Counted from the first letter of the stretch, positions 52,329 through 61,802 are shown. The stretch is 64,000 bases of DNA from Streptomyces catenulae (GCF_000718015.1 NZ_JODY01000024.1:29230-93229); one strand, 5' to 3'. The notes: generated by a model from the letters alone, not told the origin. Program-made: numbers and translations.

Positions 52329-52344
52329 AGTGGACTAGACCTTT
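52329..52344. promoter_or_regulatory. DasR-like dre palindrome between binding protein and nagK
   Basis: AGTGGACTAGACCTTT agrees at 12 of 16 positions with ACTGGTCTAGACCAGT (from memory), including the CTAG core and GACC. It lies 28 bp before the nagK GTG. DasR binding here would repress nagK-nagA until GlcN-6-P rises. Confidence 0.7.
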
Positions 52345-52371
52345 AGGTCCGGCTCGCGCGAAACTGTCCCC

Positions 52372-53304
52372 GTGAGACACGTCATCGCCCTTGATGTGGG
52401 CGGCACCGGAATGAAGGCCGCCCTCGCGGGGGCGGACGGGACCCTGCTCTACGAGGCGCGCCGCCCCACCGGCCGCGAGCGTGGCACCGATGCCGTGGTC
52501 GAGGCCGTCCTCGGCTTCGCCGCGGAGCTGCGCGACATCGGCCGGGCCCGCTTCGGCACGCCCGCGGCCGCCGCGGGCGTCGCGGTCCCCGGCATCGTCG
52601 ACGAACAGAACGGCATCGCCGCCTACTCCGCCAACCTCGGCTGGCGCGATCTGCCGCTGCGCGACCTGCTCTCGCAGCGGCTCGGCGGCGTCCCGGTCGC
52701 CCTCGGCCACGACGTCCGCACCGGCGGGCTCGCCGAGGGCCGGATCGGCGCCGGACGCGACGCCGGACGCTTCCTCTTCGTCCCCCTGGGCACCGGCATC
52801 GCGGGCGCCATCGGCATCGAGGGCCGTATCGAGGCCGGTGCGCACGGCAGCGCCGGGGAGATCGGCCACATCGTCGTACGGCCCGGCGGGCGGCTCTGCG
52901 GCTGCGGGCAGCACGGCTGTCTGGAGACGGTGGCGTCCGCCGCCGCGGTCGGCCGCGCCTGGGCCGAGGCGTGCGGCGATCCGGCGGCGGGCGCGGCGGA
53001 CGCGGCGAAGGCCGTGGAGTCCGGCGATCCGCGCGCCGCCGCGGTGTGGCAGGAGGCGGTGGACGCCCTCGCCGACGGCCTGGTCACCGGCCTCACCCTG
53101 CTCGACCCGCAGACGCTGATCATCGGCGGCGGGCTCGCGGAGGCGGGCGACACGCTCTTCGTGCCGCTGCGCGAGGCGGTCGCCGCACGGGTGACGTTCC
53201 AGCGGCTGCCCTCGATCGTCCCGGCGGCTCTGGGGGACGCCGCCGGCTGCCTGGGCGCGGGTCTCCTCGCCTGGGATCTTCTCTCCACGGAGGTTTCCGC
53301 CTGA
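52372..53304 (+). CDS. nagK: N-acetylglucosamine kinase (ROK family)
   Basis: The 310-aa cytoplasmic ROK kinase makes GlcNAc-6-phosphate. IALDVGGTGMKAAL binds ATP, GHDVRTGGLAEGRIGAG holds the catalytic Asp, GEIGHIVV and the zinc motif CGCGQHGCLE follow. GTG 52372 has no evident Shine-Dalgarno. The stop overlaps the nagA start (TGATG), so the two are coupled. The nagA partner and the dre site fix the substrate as GlcNAc with good probability; glucose is the alternative for ROK enzymes. Confidence 0.88.
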   Translation: MRHVIALDVGGTGMKAALAGADGTLLYEARRPTGRERGTDAVVEAVLGFAAELRDIGRARFGTPAAAAGVAVPGIVDEQNGIAAYSANLGWRDLPLRDLLSQRLGGVPVALGHDVRTGGLAEGRIGAGRDAGRFLFVPLGTGIAGAIGIEGRIEAGAHGSAGEIGHIVVRPGGRLCGCGQHGCLETVASAAAVGRAWAEACGDPAAGAADAAKAVESGDPRAAAVWQEAVDALADGLVTGLTLLDPQTLIIGGGLAEAGDTLFVPLREAVAARVTFQRLPSIVPAALGDAAGCLGAGLLAWDLLSTEVSA

Positions 53305-54515
53305 TGGCACAGCAACAATCCGCGGGCCGTACCGGCGACCGGCGCACCGTCCTGACCGGCGCCCGGGTCGCCACTCCGTCCGGCGTCGTCGAGGACGGCC
53401 GGATCACCGTCGCGGACGGCCGTATCGCCGAGGTGTCCGGCGGCCCCGCCCCGGACGGCCCCGGCGCTGCCACGGCGGACCACACCGATCTGACGGGCCA
53501 TCTCGTCGTGCCCGGCTTCATCGACATGCATGTGCACGGCGGGGGCGGCGGCTCCTTCTCCTCCGCGGACCCCGAGGAGTGCCTGCGGGTCGTCGCGGCG
53601 CACCGCGCCCACGGCACCACCTCGATGATCGGCTCCACCGTCACCGGCGACCTCGACGACCTCGCCCGGCAGGCGGCGGTCCTCGCCGAACTGGCCGAAC
53701 AGGGCGATCTGGTCGGCATCCACTTCGAGGGCCCGTTCATCTCCCCGCACCGCTGCGGCGCCCACCAGCCCGAGCTGCTGCGCGACCCGGACCCGGCCGA
53801 CGTCCGCAAGCTCGTCGCCGCCGGACGCGGCCGCGCGAAGATGATGACCGTCGCCCCCGAACTCCCCGGCGGTCTGGACTCCGTACGGCTGCTCGCCGAC
53901 TCCGGCGTCCTCGCCGCCGTCGGCCACACCGACTCGACGTACGACGCCACCCGCGACGCCATCGACGCGGGCGCCACCGTCGCCACCCACCTCTTCAACG
54001 CGATGCCCACCCTGGCCCACCGCGCGCCGGGGCCGGTCCTGGCGCTGCTGGAGGACGAGCGGGTCACCGTCGAGCTGATCAACGACGGCACCCATCTGCA
54101 CCCGGCCGTCCTCCAGATGGCCTTCCGGGACGCGGGCGCCGGGCGGGTCGCGTTCATCACCGACGCGATGGGCGCGGCGGGCATGTCCGACGGGATGTAC
54201 CACCTCGGCCCGATGGGCGTGAGCGTCACCGACGGTGTCGCCCGGATCGCCGACGGCCCCACCGCGGGCTCCATCGCCGGGTCCACCCTCACCCTCGACC
54301 GCGCGTTCCGCCGCGCCCTGACCGTCGACGGGCTGACGGTCGGCCAGGCCGTACAGGCCCTTTCGGCCAATCCCGCACGGCTGCTGGGTCTCGACGACCG
54401 CACCGGTTCGCTGACCGCCGGGAAGGACGCCGACCTGGTCGTCCTGGACGCCGGGTACGAGGTCGTGGGCGTGATGCGGCACGGCGCGTGGGTGGTCCGC
54501 CCGACCGGCGTCTGA
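53304..54515 (+). CDS. nagA: N-acetylglucosamine-6-phosphate deacetylase
   Basis: The 403-aa amidohydrolase converts GlcNAc-6-P to GlcN-6-P, the DasR effector. FIDMHVHGGGGGSF holds the first metal site, HFEGPFISPHRCGAH the Glu ligand, GHTDSTYDAT and THLFNAMPTLAHRAPG the His ligands, and FITDAMGAAGM the catalytic Asp. Full length. It can also process GlcNAc-6-P coming from MurQ at 32298, joining the two salvage routes in this window. Confidence 0.95.
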   Translation: MAQQQSAGRTGDRRTVLTGARVATPSGVVEDGRITVADGRIAEVSGGPAPDGPGAATADHTDLTGHLVVPGFIDMHVHGGGGGSFSSADPEECLRVVAAHRAHGTTSMIGSTVTGDLDDLARQAAVLAELAEQGDLVGIHFEGPFISPHRCGAHQPELLRDPDPADVRKLVAAGRGRAKMMTVAPELPGGLDSVRLLADSGVLAAVGHTDSTYDATRDAIDAGATVATHLFNAMPTLAHRAPGPVLALLEDERVTVELINDGTHLHPAVLQMAFRDAGAGRVAFITDAMGAAGMSDGMYHLGPMGVSVTDGVARIADGPTAGSIAGSTLTLDRAFRRALTVDGLTVGQAVQALSANPARLLGLDDRTGSLTAGKDADLVVLDAGYEVVGVMRHGAWVVRPTGV

Positions 54516-54763
54516 CCCGCCGCGACACCGGACCGCCGCCCCTCGCGCCCCCCCCCCCGGACGGCGGTCCGGCCACGGGTGGGCGGCGGCCCGGCGACGG
54601 CCCCGGGTCTGGGCCAACCGCCGCGGTCGATGGCATGATCGCTCGCGCACTTGTCCGTACGCGGCCGCCCGGGGGCGGTTGCCGGTCCGGTGGCCGCCGC
54701 GGTGGCCGCCCGGGCCACCACCGCCCGGCGACCGGCCGACCGGGCCCGGCGCGGGAGGGAAAC

Positions 54764-55705
54764 ATGATCCTCACGGTCACGCTCAACGCCGCCCTCGACC
54801 TGACCTACCGGGTGCCGCGTCTGACCCCGCACGCCACCCACCGCGTCACCGACGTGGCCGAACGCCCCGGCGGCAAAGGACTGAACGTGTCGCGGGTGCT
54901 GGCCGCGCTCGGCCACCCCACCGTCGCCACCGGGTTCGCCGGGGGCGGCACCGGGGACGCGCTGCGCGCCCTGCTGACCCAGGAGAGCGAGGTCACCGAC
55001 GCGCTGGTGCCGGTGGGCGGCGCCACCCGCCGCACCGTCGCCGTCGTCGACGCCGCCTCCGGCGACACCACCCAGCTCAACGAACCGGGCCCGGTCGTCT
55101 CCCCCGCCGAATGGCACACCTTCCTCGGCACCTACCGCGAGCTGCTCGCCGACGCCCGGGCGGTGGCGCTCTGCGGCAGCCTGCCACCGGGCGTCCCGGT
55201 CGACGTCTACGCCCGGCTGGCCCGCGCCGCCCGCACCGCCGGGGTGCCGGTCCTGCTGGACACCAGCGGCGAACCGCTCCGCCGCGGGCTCGCCGCCCGC
55301 CCCGACCTCGCCAAACCCAACGCCGACGAACTCGCCGCGCTCACCGGCACCACCGAACCGCTGCGCGCCGCCCGCGAGGCCCGCCGCCGCGGCGCCCACT
55401 CCGTCGTCGCCTCACTGGGCGCGGAGGGGATGCTCGCGGTCACCGCCGACGGCGCCTGGCAGGCCACCCCGCCGCGCCGGATCCCCGGGAACCCGACGGG
55501 CGCCGGTGACTCCGCGGTGGCGGGCCTGCTCTCCGGCCTCGTCGAAGGCTTGTCATGGCCCGATCGCCTCGCCCGCGCGGTCGCGCTCTCCGCGGCGACG
55601 GTACGCGCCGCGACCGCCGGGGAGTTCGACGCGGCGACCTACACCGAGCTGCTGCCGGAGGTGGCGGTGGCGGAACTCCCCGTCCCGTCGACGCCCGGCC
55701 GCTGA
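54764..55705 (+). CDS. PfkB-family sugar-phosphate kinase (1-phosphofructokinase-like)
   Basis: The 313-aa product begins MILTVTLNAALDLTYRV. It has PGGKGLNVSRVLAALGHP, CGSLPPGVPVDVYARL, KPNADELAALTG and the catalytic anion-hole GNPTGAGDSAVAG. The hexose-kinase subfamily includes 1-phosphofructokinase and tagatose-6-phosphate kinase. Its place behind nagA suggests amino-sugar or related phosphosugar catabolism, but no PTS fructose genes are near. GGGAGGG precedes ATG 54764. A 13-C run lies 210 bp upstream (about 54548). Confidence 0.87.
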   Translation: MILTVTLNAALDLTYRVPRLTPHATHRVTDVAERPGGKGLNVSRVLAALGHPTVATGFAGGGTGDALRALLTQESEVTDALVPVGGATRRTVAVVDAASGDTTQLNEPGPVVSPAEWHTFLGTYRELLADARAVALCGSLPPGVPVDVYARLARAARTAGVPVLLDTSGEPLRRGLAARPDLAKPNADELAALTGTTEPLRAAREARRRGAHSVVASLGAEGMLAVTADGAWQATPPRRIPGNPTGAGDSAVAGLLSGLVEGLSWPDRLARAVALSAATVRAATAGEFDAATYTELLPEVAVAELPVPSTPGR

Positions 55706-55733
55706 CCGGCTCGGGCCCCGGGAAAAGCGCTGG

Positions 55734-56624
55734 TCAGTGCAGCGGCTTCAGCCAGAGCTGGTCGATGTTGACGTCACACTTGTTGCCGTCCTCGCAGGAG
55801 AGCATGACGGTGTTGGTGCCCTTGTTGAGGTTCACCTGCTGCCAGGTGTTCTGCCAGCCCTTGTCCCAGGCGCCTTCTTCGGAACCCTTGAAGTTCCCCA
55901 TGTTGATCGGCCGGTCGTCCCGCTTGCCGTTGACCGTCACCGTGAGGTTCTGGTCCTTACCGGGAATGCCGTACTGGACCCACATCTTGTACGAATCGGC
56001 CTTCTCGACGTTCAGCGTCCACGTCGCCGACGCGCCGGGGTTGTTCATCCCGGCCACGTAGACGCCGCCGGCCGACTGCGCCCCCGGGATGTCCTTGGAG
56101 GTGGTGGCACCACCGGCGAGCTTCAGGCTGCCCGCGTCGTCCTTGGGCAGCGGCGCCTCGCTGGGCTTATCGGCGGGCTTCTTCTCCGGCTCCGTGGACG
56201 CGCTCACCGACTCGCTCGGCTGCGCCGTGTCCTCGGTCCCCTTCTTGTCGGAGTTGTTCAGCATCGCGACGCCGATCGCTATGCACACCACACCCACCAC
56301 GGCGACCGCGCCGATCAGCAGACCCTTGTGGTTGCGCTGCGGCGGCGCGGGCGGCGCGGCCTGCGGACGGCTCCGGTCACCGCCGGGCAGCGTCTCCGGC
56401 GCCGCGTAGGAGGCGTTCTGCCGACCGTAGCCGGGCTGCTGGGACGCGCCGCCGTACTGCCGCTCACCGACCGCGCGGACCTGGTTGTACGAGGTCCGTG
56501 GCACGCCCTGCTGCCGGGTCGCGCCGTCGCCGCCCGCGCCCTCCTCGCCGCCCTCGGAGCGGTAGAGGTACCCGAACGGGTCATCGTTACCCGGCGTGTC
56601 CGAGCCCGTGTTGCCGGCCGTCAT
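55734..56624 (-). CDS. Membrane-anchored carbohydrate-binding (CBM35/6-like) protein
   Basis: The 296-aa product has a cytoplasmic Gly/Gln-rich N-terminus (1-96), one membrane helix (GLLIGAVAVVGVVCIAIGVA, about 99-118), a Ser/Glu/Lys-rich stalk, and a C-terminal jelly-roll domain (about 165-296). This domain has ATWTLNVEKADSYKMWVQYG, LTVTVNGK, WQNTWQQVNLNKG and NIDQLWLKP, the CBM6/35 fold. Two Cys flank the last loop (CEDGNKC). It likely binds a cell-surface or environmental glycan. There is no catalytic domain. It is beside cdgB and the GlcNAc genes. Confidence 0.8.
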   Translation of the reverse strand: MTAGNTGSDTPGNDDPFGYLYRSEGGEEGAGGDGATRQQGVPRTSYNQVRAVGERQYGGASQQPGYGRQNASYAAPETLPGGDRSRPQAAPPAPPQRNHKGLLIGAVAVVGVVCIAIGVAMLNNSDKKGTEDTAQPSESVSASTEPEKKPADKPSEAPLPKDDAGSLKLAGGATTSKDIPGAQSAGGVYVAGMNNPGASATWTLNVEKADSYKMWVQYGIPGKDQNLTVTVNGKRDDRPINMGNFKGSEEGAWDKGWQNTWQQVNLNKGTNTVMLSCEDGNKCDVNIDQLWLKPLH

Positions 56625-56904
56625 TGCGTGTCACTCCCCAGCGATCTGTATCGCGTCCGGATGCCCGCGCGGTCCCCCGCGCGCATCTGCACTTTGAGCC
56701 CCCGGCGGCGCCGCGCCGCATCGGCGCAGCCTACCCCGTCCGCACCACGCCACGCCGGGCCTGTTCAGGGCACAAGATCACTACGGATCGGTGAACGCCG
56801 GGTACGCCCGCCCACAGCCCGGCAGCGGCGACCCCGGGGCGCCCACGGGCCCGCCGGACGCCGTCCGGGCGGCCCCGCACCGGGCCGCCGCCGTGCCCCG
56901 GGAG

Positions 56905-58584
56905 TCATCCGGCCCGGCGGTTCGCCTTCGCCCGGGACCGCTTCTCGACGTACATCCGCTGGTCGGCGGATTGCAGCACCTCTTCGGCGGTCATCCCGCA
57001 CCCGGCCCAGCTGATGCCGAAGCTGGCGCCGACCCGTACCGCGCGGCCGTCCACCCGGATCGGCGGGATGATCGCATTCCGCAGCCGGACGGCGAGATCC
57101 TGGGCGTCGGCGGTGCCCAGACCGTCGGCGAGGACCACGAACTCGTCACCGCCGAGCCGGGCGACCGTGTCGCCGTCCCGGACGCCGCTGGTCAGCCGCC
57201 GGGCGACCTCGATGAGCACCGCGTCGCCCGTGTGGTGACCGAACCGGTCGTTGATCGACTTGAAGCCGTCGAGGTCGCAGAAGAGCACCGCGAGCCCCTT
57301 GGAGCCGTCGTCCGCGGGCCCGTCCGAGGGCGCGACGGTGTGCACATGGTGGTCGTACGGCAGCGCCCCGCCGACGCTGCGCTCCATGCCCTCCAGCCCC
57401 TCGTACGGCTCCAGGCCCTCCGCCGGATACGCGGTCGGGTCGCCGACCCCGGCGAAGACGGCGGCGGAGACCGCGTAGGCGTCGGCGGCGTCGCCCGGCG
57501 CCCGCCCGCACAGCCGGGCGCTGAGGCGGGCGCGCAGCTCGGCGCTGTTGGGCAGACCGGTGAGCGCGTCGTGGCTGGCGCGGTGGGCGAGCTGCAGCTC
57601 GTGCCGCTTGCGCTCCTCGATGTCCTCGACGTGGGTGAGCAGGAACCGCGGCCCGTCGGCGGTGTCGGCGACGACGGAGTTCCGCAGCGAGACCCAGATG
57701 TAGGAGCCGTCCCGCCGGGCCAGCCGCAGCTCCGCGCGGCCCCCCTCGGCGGAGGTGCGCAGCAGGGTGCCGATGTCCTCGGGGTGGACGAGGTCGGAGA
57801 AGGAGTAGCGGCGCATCGCGGACGCCGGGCGGCCGAGCAGCCGACAGAGCGCGTCGTTGGTCCGCAACAGCCGTCCGTGCTGGTCACCGCCCATCTCGGC
57901 GACGGCCATCCCGCTGGGCGCGTACTCGAAGGCCTGCCGGAAGGACTCCTCGCTGGCGCGCAGCGCCTGCTGCTCGCGCTCCAGCCGGACCAGCGCCCGC
58001 TGCATGTTGGCCCGCAGCCGGGAGTTGCTGATCGCTATGGCGGACTGGAACGCGTACATCTGGAGCGCCTCGACGCTCCAGGAGTTGGGGCGGCGGCCGT
58101 TGCGCGGGCGGTCCACGGAGATCACGCCGAGCAGTTCGCCCTTGCCGTCGGGCGAGGTGTGCATGGGGGCGAAGAGGCGGTCCCTGGGGTGCCAGTCGCC
58201 GTTGAAGCTGGGGTCGGGCCCGGCGGTGTGCCACTGGGGGACGTCGTCGTCGTCCAGCACCCAGCCGTCGGTGTAGGGCACGAAGCACAGCGTGCCCCAG
58301 CGCTCGCCCATGGAGAGCCGCCGCTCCCAGGAATCCCGCGAGCCGACCCGCCCGGCCATCAACGCCTCGGCGCCCGCGCTCCCGGCGACCGCGGCCACCA
58401 CGAGATCACCGTCCGGCCGTACGAGATTGACCGCGGCCAGCTCGAAACCGAGCCCGTTGATCACCCCGTCCGCGACGGTCTGCAAGGTGTCCGCCAGGCT
58501 ACGAGCGGTGTTCAGCTCGGCGACCACCTTGTGCAGCTGCCGCAAGGTCGTCAGGCGGACGTACGGCTCCGACTCGGCCTCCAT
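56905..58584 (-). CDS. cdgB: Diguanylate cyclase CdgB (GAF-PAS-GGDEF)
   Basis: The 559-aa cytoplasmic enzyme makes c-di-GMP, which through BldD controls Streptomyces development. A GAF domain (about 20-195) is followed by a coiled coil (MQRALVRLEREQQALRASEE), a PAS domain with PAC (about 215-335: YAPSGMAVAEMGG, RDGSYIWVSLRNSV) and GGDEF (about 340-550). RLGGDEFVVL is intact at about 478 and the I-site RDGD lies just before it, so product inhibition is expected. ATG 58584 follows GGGAGAG by 7 nt. The gene order and domain layout match S. coelicolor cdgB as I remember it. Confidence 0.93.
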   Translation of the reverse strand: MEAESEPYVRLTTLRQLHKVVAELNTARSLADTLQTVADGVINGLGFELAAVNLVRPDGDLVVAAVAGSAGAEALMAGRVGSRDSWERRLSMGERWGTLCFVPYTDGWVLDDDDVPQWHTAGPDPSFNGDWHPRDRLFAPMHTSPDGKGELLGVISVDRPRNGRRPNSWSVEALQMYAFQSAIAISNSRLRANMQRALVRLEREQQALRASEESFRQAFEYAPSGMAVAEMGGDQHGRLLRTNDALCRLLGRPASAMRRYSFSDLVHPEDIGTLLRTSAEGGRAELRLARRDGSYIWVSLRNSVVADTADGPRFLLTHVEDIEERKRHELQLAHRASHDALTGLPNSAELRARLSARLCGRAPGDAADAYAVSAAVFAGVGDPTAYPAEGLEPYEGLEGMERSVGGALPYDHHVHTVAPSDGPADDGSKGLAVLFCDLDGFKSINDRFGHHTGDAVLIEVARRLTSGVRDGDTVARLGGDEFVVLADGLGTADAQDLAVRLRNAIIPPIRVDGRAVRVGASFGISWAGCGMTAEEVLQSADQRMYVEKRSRAKANRRAG

Positions 58585-58895
58585 CGCTCGCTCTCCCTGA
58601 GACCTCGACAGCAACTCCACACTTCTTTGTCGTCCGTTTCCACGGCCACTGAATCACAGTGAGCTGCCCACTCGGTACACAGGGTCAACAATTACCGCGT
58701 GCTGTGACTCAAGTCACAAGCTGTGACGTGTAGTTGAGGCCCGCCGAGGGAAACGGGGAATCCCGGCTTCCAGGGTTTCTGAACGCAAATTCCGCGAAGC
58801 CCTTTCGAACGGGCCTCCTCGTCCGCCAGACCTAGGACGCGGGTGGTCCCGGGGCCCGATGCGCATCCGTACCGGGCGACGCTAGCGTTCATGGC
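58585..58895. promoter_or_regulatory. cdgB/flavin reductase divergent promoter region
   Basis: This 311-bp region has GTGACTCAAGTCAC (58704-58717), a 6-bp-arm dyad, and nearby TGTGACG copies. cdgB is a known BldD target in S. coelicolor, but the dyad fits the BldD consensus only in its left half. TAGCGT lies 7 nt before GTG 58896, a leaderless promoter. Confidence 0.45.
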
Positions 58896-59513
58896 GTGTT
58901 CACGAAAAGCCCCACCGCCGCAGCTGCCGACCTCCCCGCCCCCACCGCTCCCCACCCCACCGTCAGCCTCGCATCCGCACCGGAGGGCGCTTCGGTCCCG
59001 CATTCTGGTGGGGTGAGCAACGACGAGTTCCGCGCCGCCCTGTCCCGCCTCGCCGCCGGCGTGGTGCTCATCACCGCGCACGATCCCGACAGCGGCGCCC
59101 ACGGCGAAGCCGTCGGCATGACCGCCACCGCGTTCGTCTCGGTGTCCCTGGATCCGCCGCTGGTGATGGTGAGCGTTCGCAACGACTCCCGGATGGACGA
59201 CCTGTTGGCGCAACAGCCCCTCTGGGCCGTTTCGGTCCTGTCGGAGGCGCAGCGCCACATTGCGGGACGGTTCGCGATGAAGGGCCGCATCAGCGACCGA
59301 CTGCTCTTCGAGGACATTCCCCACACAATCGGCGAAGCGACCGGCGCCCCGCTCGTCGACGGCGCCCTCGCGAATCTGGAGTGCCGCACCGAACAGCGCG
59401 TCACGGCGGGCGACCACACGCTCGTCATCGGCCGCGTGCTGACCGCCACCACCCCCGCCGAGGACGACGGCCCGCTGTCCTACTTCCGCGGGAAGTACCG
59501 GCACCTGGGCTGA
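58896..59513 (+). CDS. Flavin reductase-like FMN-binding protein
   Basis: The 205-aa product has a disordered N-terminal 40 residues, then the split-barrel flavin reductase domain: FRAALSRLAAGVVLITAH, GMTATAFVSVSLDPPLVMVS, DSRMDDLL and the C-terminal DDGPLSYFRGKYRHL. Such enzymes give reduced FMN/FAD to monooxygenases or act alone. GTG 58896 is chosen on the leaderless -10 (TAGCGT); a start near 59013 (GTG, SNDEFRAAL) would also be enough for the domain. Confidence 0.85.
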   Translation: MFTKSPTAAAADLPAPTAPHPTVSLASAPEGASVPHSGGVSNDEFRAALSRLAAGVVLITAHDPDSGAHGEAVGMTATAFVSVSLDPPLVMVSVRNDSRMDDLLAQQPLWAVSVLSEAQRHIAGRFAMKGRISDRLLFEDIPHTIGEATGAPLVDGALANLECRTEQRVTAGDHTLVIGRVLTATTPAEDDGPLSYFRGKYRHLG

Positions 59514-59535
59514 CGCCGGACGCGCTCCGGGCCGG

Positions 59536-59964
59536 TCAGTCCCAGCCGCGCCCGGAACGCCCCTTCTTGACGTCACCGCGCTGCTTCTTCTCCCGCAGCC
59601 GCCGCTCGTTGACGCCGCGGGGGACGCGCGCCTTCCGCCGCTGCTTGGGCGGCGGCGCGGTCGCCTCGGCGAGCAGCGAGGCGAGCCGTACGGCGGCGGT
59701 CTCGCGGTTGCGCCACTGGGAGCGGTGGTCGGAGGCGCGTACGGAGAGCACGCCGTCGGTCAGCCGGTGCGCCAGCCGCTCCAGGGCGCGCTCCTTCCAC
59801 ACCTCGGGCAGCGCCTGCGTCCGGCCGAGGTCGAAACGGAGCTCCACCTGGCTGTCGCTGGTGTTGACGTGCTGGCCGCCCGGGCCCGAGGACCGCGAGA
59901 AACGCCAGACGAGTTCGGCTTCGGGGAGAACGACCGCACCGCGGATGACATGGGGTCCGGACAT
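59536..59964 (-). CDS. arfB: Alternative ribosome-rescue factor ArfB (peptidyl-tRNA hydrolase)
   Basis: The 142-aa product has VWRFSRSSGPGGQHVNTSDS with the catalytic GGQ at 29-31, and a basic C-terminal tail (PKQRRKARVPRGVNERRLRE) that in ArfB enters the empty mRNA channel of stalled ribosomes. It hydrolyses peptidyl-tRNA on non-stop complexes. ATG 59964 is the conserved start; longer frames upstream have no support. Confidence 0.9.
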   Translation of the reverse strand: MSGPHVIRGAVVLPEAELVWRFSRSSGPGGQHVNTSDSQVELRFDLGRTQALPEVWKERALERLAHRLTDGVLSVRASDHRSQWRNRETAAVRLASLLAEATAPPPKQRRKARVPRGVNERRLREKKQRGDVKKGRSGRGWD

Positions 59965-60184
59965 GCCCCCATGGTCCCGCGTTCCGCGCCGCCGGTCACC
60001 CGCATTTCGCCACGGGCCGCACCGGACGGCCTCCGGCGCGCCGCCCGGGCCCGCCGGAAACCGACCGCAAAGAAAGTAAAGGGAGCTGGAACCTCGCGGC
60101 CCCTCGCTTGCGTTGAGTGAGGAAACGGTAGCTTCGCGCACCGCGCGGAGCGCGCTCGCGTTCACGAGGGAAAGGGACATTCCG

Positions 60185-60760
60185 ATGGCTGTAAGCCTGT
60201 CCAAGGGCGGCAACGTCTCGCTCACCAAGGAGGCACCCGGTCTCACCGCCGTCACGGTCGGCCTCGGCTGGGACGTCCGCACCACCACCGGCACCGACTT
60301 CGACCTCGACGCCAGCGCCATCGCGGTCAACACGTCCGGCAAGGTCTACTCCGACGCCCACTTCGTCTTCTTCAACAACAAGGCGACGCCGGACCAGTCC
60401 ATCGTCCACACCGGCGACAACACCACCGGTCAGGGCGAGGGCGACGACGAGTCCATCAACGTCAACCTCGCCGCGCTGCCCGCCGACATCGACAAGATCG
60501 TCTTCCCGGTCTCGATCTACGACGCCGAGAGCCGCAGCCAGAACTTCGGTCAGGTGCGCAACGCCTACATCCGCATCGTCAACCAGGCCGGTGGCTCCGA
60601 GGTCGCCCGTTACGACCTGAGCGAGGACGCCGCCACCGAGACCGCCATGGTCTTCGGCGAGCTGTACCGCAACGGCGCCGACTGGAAGTTCCGCGCCGTG
60701 GGCCAGGGCTACGCCTCGGGCCTGGCCGGTATCGCCCAGGACTTCGGCGTCAACGTCTGA
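60185..60760 (+). CDS. terD: TerD-family protein
   Basis: The 191-aa calcium-binding TerD-domain protein has [38 protein letters not shown] with acidic Ca sites, [19 protein letters not shown] and [13 protein letters not shown]. The family takes part in tellurite and general stress response and, in Streptomyces, calcium-linked development. The gene is single here, without other ter genes. GAGGGAAAGGGA lies before ATG 60185. Codon bias is very strong, suggesting high expression. Confidence 0.94.
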   Translation: MAVSLSKGGNVSLTKEAPGLTAVTVGLGWDVRTTTGTDFDLDASAIAVNTSGKVYSDAHFVFFNNKATPDQSIVHTGDNTTGQGEGDDESINVNLAALPADIDKIVFPVSIYDAESRSQNFGQVRNAYIRIVNQAGGSEVARYDLSEDAATETAMVFGELYRNGADWKFRAVGQGYASGLAGIAQDFGVNV

Positions 60761-60761
60761 C

Positions 60762-61430
60762 ATGCCGAACGGCGGCGGGCCGGGACCGCAGGGATCCGGC
60801 CCGCCGCCCCGCCCGGCCCCCGAGGGCCCGAGCGGTTCGACCGCCGGGCACCGGGCGGCGGTTCACGCCCTCGGCCCGGGCCGCCCCGAGGACGCCGCGA
60901 CGCTCGCCCGGATGCAGTTCGCCGCCTGGCTGGAGACCTATCCGGGCGCGGCCCCGGGGATCGACGAGCAGTGGATCCGGGAACACCGCGGCGAGTTGCT
61001 GACGGAGGAGGGGGCCGCCGGGTGGCGCGCCTTCCTCGGCCAGGTGTCGGACCGCCCGCGGAGCGCCTTCTGCCAGGTCGCCCGCGCGCCCGAGGGCGCC
61101 TTGACCGCCGTGCTGTGCGGTCTGCGCGAGGCGGCCGAACCCACGGCAGGGACGGCGGCGCACCCGCTCCCGCCCGGCCCGCCGCCGGAGATTGTCACGC
61201 TCGGGCCGATGTACGTACTGCGCCGGGCGCAGGGCCTGGGGATCGGCAGCCGTCTGATGGACGCCTTTCTCGCCTGGGCCGGTGAGGTGCCGATACGCCT
61301 CTGGGTGACGGCCTCCAACGAGGGCGCCATCCGCTTCTACCGCCGCCACGGCTTCACCCCGACCGGCGAATGCCATCTCTGGCGCGACCGCCTGCCCAAC
61401 ATCCGGATGGTCCGGGACGGCGGGGGCTGA
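60762..61430 (+). CDS. GNAT-family N-acetyltransferase
   Basis: The 222-aa product has a disordered N-terminal 35 residues, then the GNAT fold. Motif A is TLGPMYVLRRAQGLGIGSRL with the RxxGLG acetyl-CoA loop; motif B is ASNEGAIRFYRRHGFTPTG. The substrate is unknown. ATG 60762 starts 1 nt after the terD stop, so it may be translated by re-initiation from that transcript. Confidence 0.85.
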   Translation: MPNGGGPGPQGSGPPPRPAPEGPSGSTAGHRAAVHALGPGRPEDAATLARMQFAAWLETYPGAAPGIDEQWIREHRGELLTEEGAAGWRAFLGQVSDRPRSAFCQVARAPEGALTAVLCGLREAAEPTAGTAAHPLPPGPPPEIVTLGPMYVLRRAQGLGIGSRLMDAFLAWAGEVPIRLWVTASNEGAIRFYRRHGFTPTGECHLWRDRLPNIRMVRDGGG

Positions 61431-61472
61431 CCGCCTCCCGTACCGGGACCGCCGCCTCTTCTCCCGTCCGCC

Positions 61473-61790
61473 CTACGCGGCCGCGGGCCTGCGGTGGGCG
61501 GGCGTCCGCGCGGGTGGCGCCGGTGCCGTTCCGTCGTTCGGGGCGCCTTCCGGTGTGGCCGCGCGGACGACGGCTTCCATCGACAGGCCGAGCGTGTCGG
61601 CCAGCGCGGCGATCGTGAAGAACGCGGGCGTCGGCACCCGCCCGGTCTCGATCTTCCGCAGCGTCTCGGCCGACAGTCCGGCCACCGCCGCGACCTCGAC
61701 CATGCTGCGCTCGCCGCGCGCCGCCCGCAGCAGCGCGCCGAGCCGCTCGCCGCGCTCGCGTTCCCAGGGAGTCAGTGGAGTCCGCACCAT
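61473..61790 (-). CDS. XRE-family (HTH_3) transcriptional regulator
   Basis: The 105-aa product has one HTH at about 15-70 (LGALLRAARGERSMVEVAAV, AGLSAETLRKIETGR), then a Pro/Ala-rich disordered tail. A repeat array AATACCGGTAA lies right upstream and is a likely operator, so it may repress itself and perhaps the divergent methionine aminopeptidase. ATG 61790 is one option; the ribosome site is unclear. Confidence 0.85.
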   Translation of the reverse strand: MVRTPLTPWERERGERLGALLRAARGERSMVEVAAVAGLSAETLRKIETGRVPTPAFFTIAALADTLGLSMEAVVRAATPEGAPNDGTAPAPPARTPAHRRPAAA

Positions 61791-61802
61791 GGACGTGATA
61801 CT

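Noticed and set aside
54545..54560. Long C homopolymer as phase-variation tract before the pfkB gene
   Set aside because: It lies about 200 bp before the start and outside any frame or visible promoter element; a sequencing or chance effect is as likely.
58704..58717. BldD box upstream of cdgB
   Set aside because: The dyad GTGACTCAAGTCAC fits only half of the BldD consensus as I remember it; kept as a note in the promoter entry, not as a named site.
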